A stretch of 64,000 nt of DNA from Bacillota bacterium (GTDB taxonomy: Bacteria; Bacillota; Limnochordia; Limnochordales; Limnochordaceae): the NCBI GenBank assembly GCA_017577405.1, contig PIUA01000023.1, positions 185,647-249,646 on the forward strand, written 5' to 3'. The position numbers and the translations under genes are program-made. The first letter of the stretch is position 1. Each line of letters opens with the position of its first letter. Shown piece after piece: positions 50,976 to 61,950 of this stretch. The notes under the pieces are model-generated. The model saw nothing but the letters and a program-made list of their open reading frames with translations. It was not told the origin of the DNA and ran no database searches.

Positions 50976-51674
50976 ATGGACCTGCGTTGGGATCTGATCT
51001 TGCCCCGCTTGCCCTACATTCTGGAAGGGGCGGTCATGACCGTCAAGCTGACGGCCATCTCCGTTGGTCTGGGCTTGATCTTCGGCACCTTCCTAGGCAT
51101 CGGCCGCCTGGCCAAGCCCTGGCCCATCCGGGCCCTGGCGTCCGCCTACGTCACCTTCTTCCGCGGCACGCCCCTTCTCGTCCAGATCTTCCTGGTCTAC
51201 TTCGGGTTGCCGCAGTTCGTCGGCCCGCTCCCCCGGGAGTTTGCCGGGATCCTGGCCCTCTCCCTCAACTCCGCGGCCTACGTGGCCGAGATCGTCCGGG
51301 CCGGGATCCAATCCATCGACCGGGGCCAGCTGGAGGCGGGCTGGTCGACGGGGTTGAGCCATGCCCAGACCCTGCGCTACATTGTCTTGCCCCAGGCGTT
51401 CCGAAGGATCGTGCCGCCCTTGGGCAACGAGTTCATCGCGCTCCTGAAGGACTCGTCCCTGGTGGCCGTCATCTCCCTGGAGGAGCTCCTCCGCCGGGGC
51501 CAGCTGGTGGCCACCCGGAACTTCCGTTTCTTCGAGGTCTACATCCTGGTGGCCATCATCTACCTCATCCTGACCGTGGGCATCTCCCAGCTGGTCAACC
51601 TGGCCGAGCGGTGGCTGGACGTGGGCCGGAAGCGGGGCCGCCAGCGGGTGCCAGCCCCGTCCACAAGCTCCTAA
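50976..51674 (+). CDS. Amino-acid ABC transporter permease
   Basis: HisM/GlnP-type inner-membrane component, 232 residues with about five hydrophobic helices. The EAA loop is visible in EAGWSTGLSHAQTLRYIVLPQAFRRIVPPLGNEFI, and the start LPYILEGAVMTVKLTAISVGLGLIFGTFLG is typical. ATG 50976 has GAGGGGGAAA upstream. It should pair with the binding protein 119 bases upstream. No ATPase gene follows, so the transporter must borrow an ATPase encoded elsewhere. Confidence 0.92.
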   Translation: MDLRWDLILPRLPYILEGAVMTVKLTAISVGLGLIFGTFLGIGRLAKPWPIRALASAYVTFFRGTPLLVQIFLVYFGLPQFVGPLPREFAGILALSLNSAAYVAEIVRAGIQSIDRGQLEAGWSTGLSHAQTLRYIVLPQAFRRIVPPLGNEFIALLKDSSLVAVISLEELLRRGQLVATRNFRFFEVYILVAIIYLILTVGISQLVNLAERWLDVGRKRGRQRVPAPSTSS

Positions 51675-51705
51675 CCGGGCCCGGGCTCAGAAGCGTGTTA
51701 ATCGC

Positions 51706-51734
51706 TTGACAGTGGGAGCGCCCTGTGCTAGAGT
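51706..51734 (+). promoter_or_regulatory. Sigma-A promoter of the cold-shock gene
   Basis: TTGACA at 51706-51711, 17 bases, TAGAGT at 51729-51734. A leader of about 70 bases before the start codon is typical of cold-shock genes. Confidence 0.82.
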
Positions 51735-51810
51735 GAACCTGCCTCTCGAACTTGCCTCTTGGCAGGGTCTTGCGGGGTAGTTTGGCACGACAGGAGGAGT
51801 TTCAAAGAGC

Positions 51811-52008
51811 ATGATCGGAAGGGTTAAGTGGTTCAGCGCTGAGAAGGGCTACGGTTTTATTGAGCGGGAGGGTGGCCCCGACGTCTTCGTCCACTACTCC
51901 GCCATCCAAGACGAGGGGTTCCGCACGCTCGACGAGGGCCAAGAGGTCGAGTTCGAGATCGTTGAAGGCGCCCGTGGGCCGCAGGCCGCGAACGTTGTGA
52001 AGATCTGA
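51811..52008 (+). CDS. Cold-shock protein (CspA family)
   Basis: Single-strand nucleic acid binding protein of 65 residues, one OB fold that melts RNA structure in the cold or during growth. RNP1 (KGYGFIE) and RNP2 (DVFVHYSAI) are intact. ATG 51811 lies 11 bases after AGGAGGAG, a little far. It stands alone, with its own promoter and terminator. Confidence 0.96.
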   Translation: MIGRVKWFSAEKGYGFIEREGGPDVFVHYSAIQDEGFRTLDEGQEVEFEIVEGARGPQAANVVKI

Positions 52009-52030
52009 CCCTGCCAACGTCTCGGAAGTT

Positions 52031-52057
52031 GGGCCTCCCCGTGGGGGAGGCCCTTTT
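52031..52057 (+). terminator. Intrinsic terminator of the cold-shock gene
   Basis: Ten-base perfect stem, 52031-52040 (GGGCCTCCCC) with 52044-52053 (GGGGAGGCCC), three-base loop, then TTTT at 52054-52057. Confidence 0.93.
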
Positions 52058-52205
52058 CGTCCCTTGAGGCCTTCAGGATGGCGCTTCCCCCTCTGGGAGA
52101 AACTGCTTCGGGGAGCAGGAGTTGGGGGTGCTCCAGGCCGAAGAGAACCATACCTCGGGTGTCACCGGGGCGGCTGGGAATTCCAGATCAGCGGGAGGGG
52201 TCCGT

Positions 52206-52760
52206 GTGCTTGAGACAGGCTCCATGCGGATTGTGATTACGGCCAAGAGCGAGACGGTGCCCCCCATCGCCAAGGAGTACGCCCAGAAGAAGGTCAGCAA
52301 GCTGAGCCGGTTCTTCGAAAACCCTCAGTCGGTTCTGGCCGAGGTGACCCTCCGTTCCGAGAACGAGACCCAGATCGCTGAGGTGACCCTGCGGGTGGGC
52401 GGGCTCATCCTGCGGGGCGAGGGGAAGCGCCCCGAGATGCACGCTTCCATCGACGAGGCCGTAGCCCGCATCGAGCGCCAGTTCGAGAAGTACCGGACCC
52501 GCATTCAGAAGCGGGTGCAAAGCCCTCGGGCCTCGGCCGACGGCGCCGCGGCGCCGGCCGCCGGGGCGGAGGAGCCGGAGGACCAGGTGGTCCGGACCAA
52601 GCGGTTCGTCATGCGGCCCATGGCCGTCGACGAGGCCATTATGCAGATGGAGATGCTGGGCCACGACTTCTTCGTCTTCGCCAACGCCGAGACCGGGAAC
52701 ATCAACGTGGTCTACCGCCGCCGGGACCAGGGTTACGGGTTGATCGAACCCGTCGTCTAG
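52206..52760 (+). CDS. hpf: Ribosome hibernation promoting factor, long form
   Basis: Dimerises 70S ribosomes in stationary phase. 184 residues: N-terminal RaiA/HPF domain (MRIVITAKSETVPPIAKEYAQKKVSKLSRFF) and C-terminal dimerisation domain (VVRTKRFVMRPMAVDEAIMQMEMLGHDFFVFANAETGNINVVYRRRDQGYGLIEP), joined by an Ala/Pro linker. GTG 52206 has GGAGGGG five bases upstream; ATG 52224, six codons on, matches the usual start but has no close ribosome binding site. The 148 bases before it (after the terminator) hold no gene; a promoter there was not found. Confidence 0.93.
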   Translation: MLETGSMRIVITAKSETVPPIAKEYAQKKVSKLSRFFENPQSVLAEVTLRSENETQIAEVTLRVGGLILRGEGKRPEMHASIDEAVARIERQFEKYRTRIQKRVQSPRASADGAAAPAAGAEEPEDQVVRTKRFVMRPMAVDEAIMQMEMLGHDFFVFANAETGNINVVYRRRDQGYGLIEPVV

Positions 52761-52797
52761 CCCTTCACCTGACTTCCCAAGGACGTACTGGCCTGAC

Positions 52798-53940
52798 ATG
52801 AGAGGGTCTTCCACGCCGACGGTCGCGCTCGTGATCTTCGAAGGAGGAGCGGCCACCAGCCTGCCGGAGCAGATGCTCCGGCAGGTCCGGGAAGGCATTG
52901 TCTTGGACCGGGTGGCCCAGGCCCGCCGGATCCAGGCCCTTGATCCCATCGTTCTGGTTACCGATCGGGAGGACCTGGCCCGCAAGGCCGAAGCCCTGGG
53001 GGCCCACATCTACTTCACCCAGAGCCACTCCTTTCACTTCGGCCTCTGCCTGCAGGCGGTCATCCGGCACTACGAGCTGGAGCGGGTGCTCTACATGGGG
53101 GGCGGCGCCGCCCCTCTGGCCAGCCCCATGGAGATCGGGCGGATCGTCAGCCTCCTCCAGCGGGCCGAGGCGCTAGCGGCGGCCAACAACTACCACTCCG
53201 CGGACGTGGTCGCCTTCACCCCGGCGGTCCGGGCCCTCAGTGCGCCCCTGCCGCCCCTGGACAACCTCTTGGCCCAAGCCCTGGTGGAGGCCGGGCTCCC
53301 CTACCGGCCCCTCCCCCGGAGCCTGGGGCTCAACTTTGATGTGGACACGCCGACGGACCTCATGGTCCTGGCCGTCCATCCGGCGGTGGGCCGGGCGACC
53401 GCCGCGGCCCTGAAGGAGCTGGAGTTGAATCTCGAACCTGTCCGCCGGGCCGCCGAACTGCTCCTGACCCCCCAGGCCGATGTGCTCATCTTCGGGCGGG
53501 TCGGGGGGGCCCTCTTCCAGTACCTGGACACCGTCACCCAGTGCCGCCTCCGCCTGTTCAGCGAAGAGCGGGGGATGAAGGCGATGGGGCGGGATCTCCG
53601 GGGGGAAGTCCTCTCCCTGGTCGGCTTTCTGGTGGATGAGGTGGGCCCGGCGGGGTTCATCGACCGGGTGGCCCGGCTGGCCCAAGCGGCCTTCATCGAC
53701 ACCCGGATCCTCTGGGCCCACCGGCGCCAAACCCCCTCGGCGGCCGACCGGTTCTTCTCCGATCTCCTCGTCCCCGACGCCATCGCGGACCCCTTCACCC
53801 GGGAGCTGACGGCGGCGGCCCGGGCGGCCGCGATCCCCATCCTCCTCGGGGGCCACTCCCTGGTCGCCGGCGGGGTCTGGGCCCTGGTGGACGCCGCCCT
53901 CCGGTCGAAGCAGGAACTTGGTGCCGCTCCTAGAAGTTAG
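52798..53940 (+). CDS. Uncharacterised protein, N-terminal nucleotidyltransferase-like
   Basis: 380 residues, not confidently recognised. The first 200 residues (PTVALVIFEGG, LDRVAQARRIQALDPIVLVTDRE, LARKAEALGAHIYF) have the look of a GT-A fold nucleotidyltransferase such as CofC or MobA but lack the classic GGxSxRMG loop; GGGAAPLASP and NFDVDTPTDLMVL resemble later parts of this fold. The C-terminal half is helical. ATG 52798 has no good ribosome binding site, so the start may be wrong. It sits between hpf and another conserved unknown gene. Enzyme activity is a guess. Confidence 0.6.
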   Translation: MRGSSTPTVALVIFEGGAATSLPEQMLRQVREGIVLDRVAQARRIQALDPIVLVTDREDLARKAEALGAHIYFTQSHSFHFGLCLQAVIRHYELERVLYMGGGAAPLASPMEIGRIVSLLQRAEALAAANNYHSADVVAFTPAVRALSAPLPPLDNLLAQALVEAGLPYRPLPRSLGLNFDVDTPTDLMVLAVHPAVGRATAAALKELELNLEPVRRAAELLLTPQADVLIFGRVGGALFQYLDTVTQCRLRLFSEERGMKAMGRDLRGEVLSLVGFLVDEVGPAGFIDRVARLAQAAFIDTRILWAHRRQTPSAADRFFSDLLVPDAIADPFTRELTAAARAAAIPILLGGHSLVAGGVWALVDAALRSKQELGAAPRS

Positions 53941-54003
53941 TGCCAGCGGCCGACCAAGTGGCGACCGTCCCCTCGTCGCTGGGGTAAGGGAGGGCAGTCC
54001 GCC

Positions 54004-54696
54004 GTGGCAGATGCGGGGGATCTGGCGAACCAGGATCGGATCGATCCAGCCGAGCTCGAACGGGCGATCGCCAGGATCCGGGGTGTCCTCTCCTCGCGGG
54101 TGGTGTTGGACCCCAGCGAAGCCCACGTCGATGAGCTGCATGTCTTGGCGCACACCGGGCGGAACGCCAAGCAGGTGGTCCGGGACATCGTCTCCCTGCT
54201 CCAGGCCCAGTTCGGCCTCGAGGTGGACCACCGGGTGATCAGCGTCGCCCAGGTGGAGGTCCAGGGCGACGAACCGGCCCTTCCCGCGTACGAGCCTCGT
54301 CTTGTGCTCGACTCCATCCTTGTCGAAAACCGGCAGAAGAGCCTCCGGGTCCGGGTCCAGCTCCAGCGGGGCGAAGCCCTCTACGAGGGCGAAGCCGAAG
54401 GGAACTCCCACGGCGTGAGTCCCACCCGCTTGGGGGCGGAGGCGGGGCTCCGAGCGGTGCAGGAGTTCATGGAGGGTCTGTGTCAGGTCACCTTGGAGGA
54501 TGTGCTCAACGTGGAGATGGGCGACGGGCACGTGGTCGTCACGGGGGTCCAGCTGAGCGTTCGGGGACGGGCGCCGGAGTTTCTCGTGGGGAGCGCCATG
54601 GTGCACAGCGATCCGGTGGAGGCGGCGGTCCGGTCGGTGTTGGACGCGCTCAACCGGAAGCTCGTTCTCTTTCGCATGGAAGAGGAGATGGTATGA
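54004..54696 (+). CDS. Conserved uncharacterised protein
   Basis: 230 residues, no signal or membrane segment. The stretch ELHVLAHTGRNAKQVVRDIVSLLQAQFGLEVDHRVISVAQ resembles a conserved block seen in many Clostridia proteins of unknown role (pattern K-QIVRDIQS, FG, IDHR-ISIAQ). The second half predicts two beta-rich repeats (LVLDSILVENRQKSLRVRVQL; VVVTGVQLSVRGR). GTG 54004 has AAGGGAGGG upstream. It overlaps a 35-codon ORF by four bases and lies 400 bases before an HD-GYP gene, so a link to signalling is possible. Confidence 0.75.
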   Translation: MADAGDLANQDRIDPAELERAIARIRGVLSSRVVLDPSEAHVDELHVLAHTGRNAKQVVRDIVSLLQAQFGLEVDHRVISVAQVEVQGDEPALPAYEPRLVLDSILVENRQKSLRVRVQLQRGEALYEGEAEGNSHGVSPTRLGAEAGLRAVQEFMEGLCQVTLEDVLNVEMGDGHVVVTGVQLSVRGRAPEFLVGSAMVHSDPVEAAVRSVLDALNRKLVLFRMEEEMV

Positions 54697-54800
54697 CAGA
54701 TCCCCTCGGGGCCGCCGGCGGGTGGTGGGGGCGGCTGGGTTGGGCCTCGCTGTTGGGGGAGAGGCCGCGCAGGCGGGCTCACGGGCGGCGCCGCCGTTAG
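54693..54800 (+). CDS. 35-residue Trp- and Arg-rich small ORF
   Basis: ATG overlaps the upstream stop as ATGA (54693-54696). The product starts TDPLGAAGGWWGRLGW and ends in an arginine-rich tail (RRRAHGRRRR). The coupling supports translation, but the tail composition could be a by-product of GC-rich DNA. No family is recognised. If real, it may bind nucleic acid or membranes. Confidence 0.4.
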   Translation: MTDPLGAAGGWWGRLGWASLLGERPRRRAHGRRRR

Positions 54801-54992
54801 GGGATCGGGTCCGAGGCGGGACAAGCAAGGGTTTCTTGTTTAACCGGCACCGTCGAGAACTATCGCTCCGCAGCAAGGCTGTAACGGCAGGAAACGGCTC
54901 ATCAATCCCCGCCATGGGGAAGCGAAGCGGAACGTGCGGTCCGCCCTGGAAGCGGATCTGGCGGGCCAGCCCCAGGCAAAGGGGGATGAGCC

Positions 54993-55082
54993 ATGAAGGC
55001 CCGTCTGCTGCTGGTTCTCGCCACGCTCGTGAGCATGGTCCTCGCGGGTGGGGCGATGAAGCACATCGGTCCGGACGCGTGA
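54993..55082 (+). CDS. 29-residue secreted or membrane peptide upstream of the HD-GYP gene
   Basis: Short gene with a good AAGGGGGATG ribosome binding site upstream. The product has a lysine and arginine near the start, a hydrophobic core of about 13 residues (LLLVLATLVSMVLAGG), and a short polar end (MKHIGPDA). This looks like a signal-peptide-sized membrane or secreted peptide. It lies 45 bases before the membrane HD-GYP gene on the same strand. The 192 bases before it (54801-54992) hold no gene and no recognised riboswitch. Confidence 0.55.
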   Translation: MKARLLLVLATLVSMVLAGGAMKHIGPDA

Positions 55083-55126
55083 GCGGGCGATGGGCGGTGC
55101 CGGTTCTTTTCGCAGGGGGGGCACCC

Positions 55127-56452
55127 ATGGCACACGACACCAGAACTCAGACGCGCCTTCTTCTGACGGCGGGTCTTTATGCCGTCGCTGGTGTCTTGAC
55201 CTGGGTCGCCGCTCCTTTTCCTGCTGAATGGGAACCGCTGAAGCTCTTGGGCTTCTTTCTCCTCGCCTGGATCGCGGAGTCCGACATGGTTCCCATTCCG
55301 CAGCTGAACATTTACCTGACCGTCTCCTTTGCCGTCCTCTTGACCAACATCCTCATCCTGGGCCCGTTGCCGGCCGCCCTGGTGGCGGGCGCCACGGCGC
55401 TGGTGGAGGGCGTGCGGCGGCATTACCGGCCCCTCAACCTGGCCTACAACGTGGGGCAGCTCTACGTGAGCGGGCTGGCAAGCGGCCTGGCCCTCGCCGG
55501 GCTGGGGGCATTGCCCGTCGAGCCCGAAAGCTTCGCTTCCGTGGGGTGGGTGCTCCTGGTGGCCACCTTCACCGCCTTCCTGACCAACACCATCCTGGTC
55601 GATGCCTTTATCGCCACCCGGTCGCCCTCGTTCTGGCCCGGGCTGGCCTCCACCTTCTCCATCGACCTGCGCTGGTCCCTGCTCAGCTACGTCTTCACCG
55701 GCCTGCTGGGCATCCTCATGTACTACATCTACCTAACCCCCCTGGGCTTCCTTGGGGTCGCCCTGCTCCTTCTGGCCTTTGTCACCGTCCGCTTCACCGC
55801 CCGGCAGAACGCGGAGCTGCGGGAGGCCCACCTGGAGACCATGCGGATCCTCTCGGAGGTCCTCGACGCCCGGGACCCCCACACCCATGGCCACTCGGCC
55901 CGGGTGGCCAGCCTCGCCAGGGAGATCGCGGCCGCCATGAACCTGCCCGAGCCGGAGCAAGAGGTGATCGAGTCGGCCGCGCTCCTGCACGACATTGGCA
56001 AGGTAGTCATCCAGGATGAGATTCTCTTCAAGTCGGGCGCTCTGACCGATGAAGAGTTCGCACGCATGCGGGAGCATCCCGAACGGGGCGCCCAGATGAT
56101 CAAACCCATCGGCTTTCTGCGCACCGTCCAGGAGATCGTGCGCCACCACCACGAGCGCTTCGACGGCAAGGGGTACCCCTACGGGGTCAAGGGCGCGGCC
56201 ATCCCCCTGGGCGCCCGGATCGTGGCCGTGGCCGACGCGTGGGACGCCATGACCAACGAGCGGGTCTACCGGACCGCCCTCGATCCCGAGCGGGCCCTGG
56301 AGCAGCTCCTGGCAGGGCGGGGGACCCAGTTCGACCCGTACGTCGTCGATGTCTTCATCAACCAGGTGCTCCCTGCCCGGGGCATCCACGTCGCCCAGGC
56401 GTCGGAGCGGGCAGTCGGGCAAGCCTGGGCGGCGGTGGAGCCCGACGGCTAG
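55127..56452 (+). CDS. Membrane-bound HD-GYP domain phosphodiesterase
   Basis: 441 residues: an N-terminal membrane domain of about six to seven helices (residues 10-225), then an HD-GYP domain. The metal site and signature are intact: HTHGHSARVASLA, LLHDIGKVVI, EHPERG, HHHERFDGKGYPYG and DAWDAMTNERVYR. The intact GYP (GKGYP) suggests activity on cyclic di-GMP. ATG 55127 has GGGGGGG upstream. It may sense an external or membrane signal; whether it acts with the preceding 29-residue peptide is unknown. Confidence 0.9.
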   Translation: MAHDTRTQTRLLLTAGLYAVAGVLTWVAAPFPAEWEPLKLLGFFLLAWIAESDMVPIPQLNIYLTVSFAVLLTNILILGPLPAALVAGATALVEGVRRHYRPLNLAYNVGQLYVSGLASGLALAGLGALPVEPESFASVGWVLLVATFTAFLTNTILVDAFIATRSPSFWPGLASTFSIDLRWSLLSYVFTGLLGILMYYIYLTPLGFLGVALLLLAFVTVRFTARQNAELREAHLETMRILSEVLDARDPHTHGHSARVASLAREIAAAMNLPEPEQEVIESAALLHDIGKVVIQDEILFKSGALTDEEFARMREHPERGAQMIKPIGFLRTVQEIVRHHHERFDGKGYPYGVKGAAIPLGARIVAVADAWDAMTNERVYRTALDPERALEQLLAGRGTQFDPYVVDVFINQVLPARGIHVAQASERAVGQAWAAVEPDG

Positions 56453-56517
56453 CCCCGGCGGCCCCTCGGAGCGCGGTAGGCTGCGGGGCAGGGAGCGCCG
56501 GAGAGGCGTGAGGGACC

Positions 56518-57084
56518 ATGCTCCTCGACTTCTTCCTGCTGGGGATGCTGGTGGGATGGCTCCGGGGCGGGCGGCTCCGCCACCTGGCCAGCCTCGACTT
56601 GCGGTGGATTCCGGCCATCTTGGCCGCCTTCGGCCTCCAAGCGGCCTTCAGCCTGGCGGTCCGGTGGGGCTGGACGGAGCTGCTCCCCTACGCCCCCTAC
56701 CTATATCCTTTGACCTTCGTGGTGCTCCTGGCCGCGGTCTGGATGAACCGGGAGAAGGTGGAGCTCCTGGTGATGGGCGCGGGGGTGCTGGCCAACTTTC
56801 TTGCCATTGCGGCCAACGGCGGCAAGATGCCCGTCGCCCGGGAGGCGGTGGTGCGCCTGGGCGGGCCTGCGGCCCTGCAACGGATGGAGGCGGGGGGCGA
56901 TCTTTTTCACCAGCTGGCCGACAGCTCCACCCGGCTGGCCTTCCTGGGCGACTGGATGACCCTCCCGCCGCCCTACCCGCGGGCGGTCATCTTCAGCATC
57001 GGGGATGTGCTCATCGGCGTGGGGCTCTTCCTCCTCATCCAGCGGGCCATGCTGGACGGGTCCCAGGACCGCCGCCCCGCCTGA
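56518..57084 (+). CDS. DUF5317 membrane protein
   Basis: 188 residues with about five hydrophobic helices. The start [17 protein letters not shown], the central [30 protein letters not shown] and the end [21 protein letters not shown] match the DUF5317 family of Firmicutes membrane proteins with no known role. ATG 56518 has GGAGAGG upstream. It lies between the HD-GYP gene and secA, with the secA promoter just behind it. Confidence 0.85.
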   Translation: MLLDFFLLGMLVGWLRGGRLRHLASLDLRWIPAILAAFGLQAAFSLAVRWGWTELLPYAPYLYPLTFVVLLAAVWMNREKVELLVMGAGVLANFLAIAANGGKMPVAREAVVRLGGPAALQRMEAGGDLFHQLADSSTRLAFLGDWMTLPPPYPRAVIFSIGDVLIGVGLFLLIQRAMLDGSQDRRPA

Positions 57085-57093
57085 GGCCCTTAG

Positions 57094-57123
57094 TTGTTCC
57101 GCCCTTTTCGGCCATGGTATAAT
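57094..57123 (+). promoter_or_regulatory. Sigma-A promoter of secA-prfB
   Basis: TTGTTC at 57094-57099, 18 bases, and perfect TATAAT at 57118-57123, about 100 bases before the secA start. Confidence 0.75.
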
Positions 57124-57220
57124 ACGCGCCGGCCGGCCACGCCAGGGGGCGAGCGGCCTTTTTCATCGTCAGGGGCGCCGCAGGCTACGCCCCGAGCCTG
57201 GCAGAAAGGTGGCGACTGCC

Positions 57221-60022
<2,802 letters not shown>

Positions 60023-60105
60023 GGGGCCCCGCCCGGGGCGGGGAGCCGCCTCGTGGCGTGGCGCCAACCGGTTCAACGTTGAAAGGCTGATGAGGGGGCT
60101 GGAGC

Positions 60106-61228
60106 ATGGCTTTCGAGTTTGATCTGGAGCGGCCCCAGGTGGAGGGCCGCCTGAGAAAGGTGCAAACCCGCATCGACGAAATGGGGCAGTATCTTTGACG
60201 TCGATGGGCTGAGGCGGCGGGTCGCGGAACTGGAGGAGACCATGGCTCAGCCGGGCTTCTGGGATGATCCCAAGGAAGCCCAGAAGGTGGCGGCGGAGGC
60301 GAGCCGCCTCCGGGAGCAGGTGAGCGACTGGCAAGCTTTGCGCCAGCGGGCCGAGGATCTTCAGGTCCTCTTCCAGCTCGCCGTCGAAGAGCAGGATGGG
60401 GAGACGGCCGCCGAAGCGGTCCGGGAGCTGGCCAGTCTGGAGAAGACCGTAGACCAGATGGAGTTGGAGACCCTCCTCGCCGGGCCCTACGACAGCGAGG
60501 ATGCCATCCTCTCCATCCACCCGGGCGCGGGCGGGACCGAATCCCAGGACTGGGCCCAAATGCTCCTCCGCATGTACACCCGATGGGCGGAGGATCGCGG
60601 CTACAAGGTGGAGGTTCTGGACCTGCAACCCGGCGAGGAGGCGGGGATCAAGAGCGCCACCCTCTCCATCCGGGGGAGGAACGCGTACGGCTACCTCCAG
60701 GCGGAGCGGGGCGTCCACCGGCTGGTCCGGATCTCGCCCTTCGACGCCTCCGGCCGGCGGCACACCTCCTTCGCCTCCGTCGATGTCCTGCCCGACGTGC
60801 AGGAGAGCCAGGAGGTGGAGATCCGGCCCGATGAGATCCGGATCGACACCTACCGGGCCAGCGGCGCCGGCGGCCAGCACGTCAACAAGACCGAGTCGGC
60901 CGTCCGGATCACCCACCTGCCGACGGGCATCGTGGTCACCTGCCAGACGGAGCGCTCCCAGCATGCCAACCGGGAGGCGGCCATGAAGATCCTGAGGGCC
61001 CGCCTCTTGGCCCGGAAGCTGGAAGAACGGCGGCAGAAGCTGGACGAGCTCCGGGGCGAGCAGGGCGAGATCGCCTGGGGCAACCAGATCCGGTCCTACG
61101 TCTTCGCGCCCTACACCCTGGTGAAGGATCACCGCACCGAGGCAGAGACGGGGAACGTCCAGGCGGTCATGGACGGTGACCTGGACCTCTTCATCCAGTC
61201 GTACCTGAGGGCCCGGGGGCGGACATGA
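60106..61228 (+). CDS. prfB: Peptide chain release factor 2, expressed by programmed +1 frameshift
   Basis: Recognises UGA and UAA stop codons and frees the nascent chain. The first 30 codons from ATG 60106 end at an in-frame TGA (60196-60198) in the classical TATCTTTGAC context; a +1 shift continues into the main frame. The rest holds the tripeptide anticodon SPF ([15 protein letters not shown]) and the catalytic GGQ in [17 protein letters not shown]. Full length is about 373 residues. RBS sequence is GGAG just before ATG. The stop overlaps the next gene as ATGA. Confidence 0.97.
60190..60199 (+). other. prfB autoregulatory +1 frameshift site
   Basis: The sequence TATCTTTGAC is the standard RF2 slippery site: P-site tRNA on CTT slips by one base when UGA is decoded slowly. 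GGGG nearby (60184-60187) may provide the weak internal Shine-Dalgarno usually found just upstream. Confidence 0.95.
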
Positions 61229-61950
61229 GCCAGGGGGCGGCGCGTCAGGCCATCTGGATCGGAGGACTCCTGGTGGTGCTGGCGCTGGCCGCCCAGCTCC
61301 TTTTGCCGCCGGCGGCCGCAGCCTTCCTCACCCGGGTGCTCCGGGACGAGGTGGGGGCCGAAGGCCAGGTGCGCGTCCGGGTGGAGAGCGTGCCGGCCGT
61401 GGAGCTCCTGGTAGGCCAGGTGGACCGCCTCCAGGTCGACGCGCAGCAGGTCCGGCTGGGCGAGCTGGCCGTGGAGACCCTACTCCTCGACGTGCGGGGG
61501 CTCCAGGTGGACCTCCTCCGGACCTTCCGGGGCGAGTTCGCCGCCCGCCGGCCGGGGACAGCCCGGGCGCGGCTGGTCCTGACGGAAGAGGCCCTCAACG
61601 AGTACCTATGGACCCACCTGGACACCTCGCAGCTCTTCCGCATCCACATCAGTCCTTCGGTGGTCACCTTGGAAGGAAGCCTGTTCGGTGAGGTCCTCCC
61701 CGTGCGGGTGGAGGGGGAGCTGCTGGTGGCCGACGCTGCCCACCTCCGGTTCCAGCCCCGCCGGGTGAGCGTCCGGGAGGCCCAGCTTCCCGAGGCGATC
61801 CTCCGGGTGGTGGGGCAGGAGCTCCTCTTCCCGGTGGGGGTGGAGGACCTTCCCCTGCCCATCGGGCTCGACGGCCTCACCCTGGCCGACGGGTGGCTGG
61901 TGGCCACCGGGAGCAGTGAGGCCTTGACGGAAGGGGCGCCCGGGCGGTGA
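61225..61950 (+). CDS. LmeA-like phospholipid-binding protein (DUF2993)
   Basis: 241 residues. One hydrophobic helix near the N-terminus ([18 protein letters not shown]) acts as a signal anchor or signal peptide. The beta-rich rest, with [46 protein letters not shown] and [15 protein letters not shown], matches DUF2993, named LmeA in actinobacteria, where it sits in the envelope and binds phospholipid. A similar envelope role here is inferred. ATG 61225 overlaps the prfB stop, and its stop overlaps the next gene, making a coupled run prfB-DUF2993-DUF5693-csaB. Confidence 0.87.
   Translation: MSQGAARQAIWIGGLLVVLALAAQLLLPPAAAAFLTRVLRDEVGAEGQVRVRVESVPAVELLVGQVDRLQVDAQQVRLGELAVETLLLDVRGLQVDLLRTFRGEFAARRPGTARARLVLTEEALNEYLWTHLDTSQLFRIHISPSVVTLEGSLFGEVLPVRVEGELLVADAAHLRFQPRRVSVREAQLPEAILRVVGQELLFPVGVEDLPLPIGLDGLTLADGWLVATGSSEALTEGAPGR

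Noticed and set aside
54801..54992. Possible cyclic-di-GMP or cyclic-di-AMP riboswitch before the HD-GYP region
   Set aside because: None of the conserved core sequences of those classes could be found.
60023..60105. GC-rich hairpin after secA as a terminator
   Set aside because: It has no T tract, and prfB is usually cotranscribed with secA.
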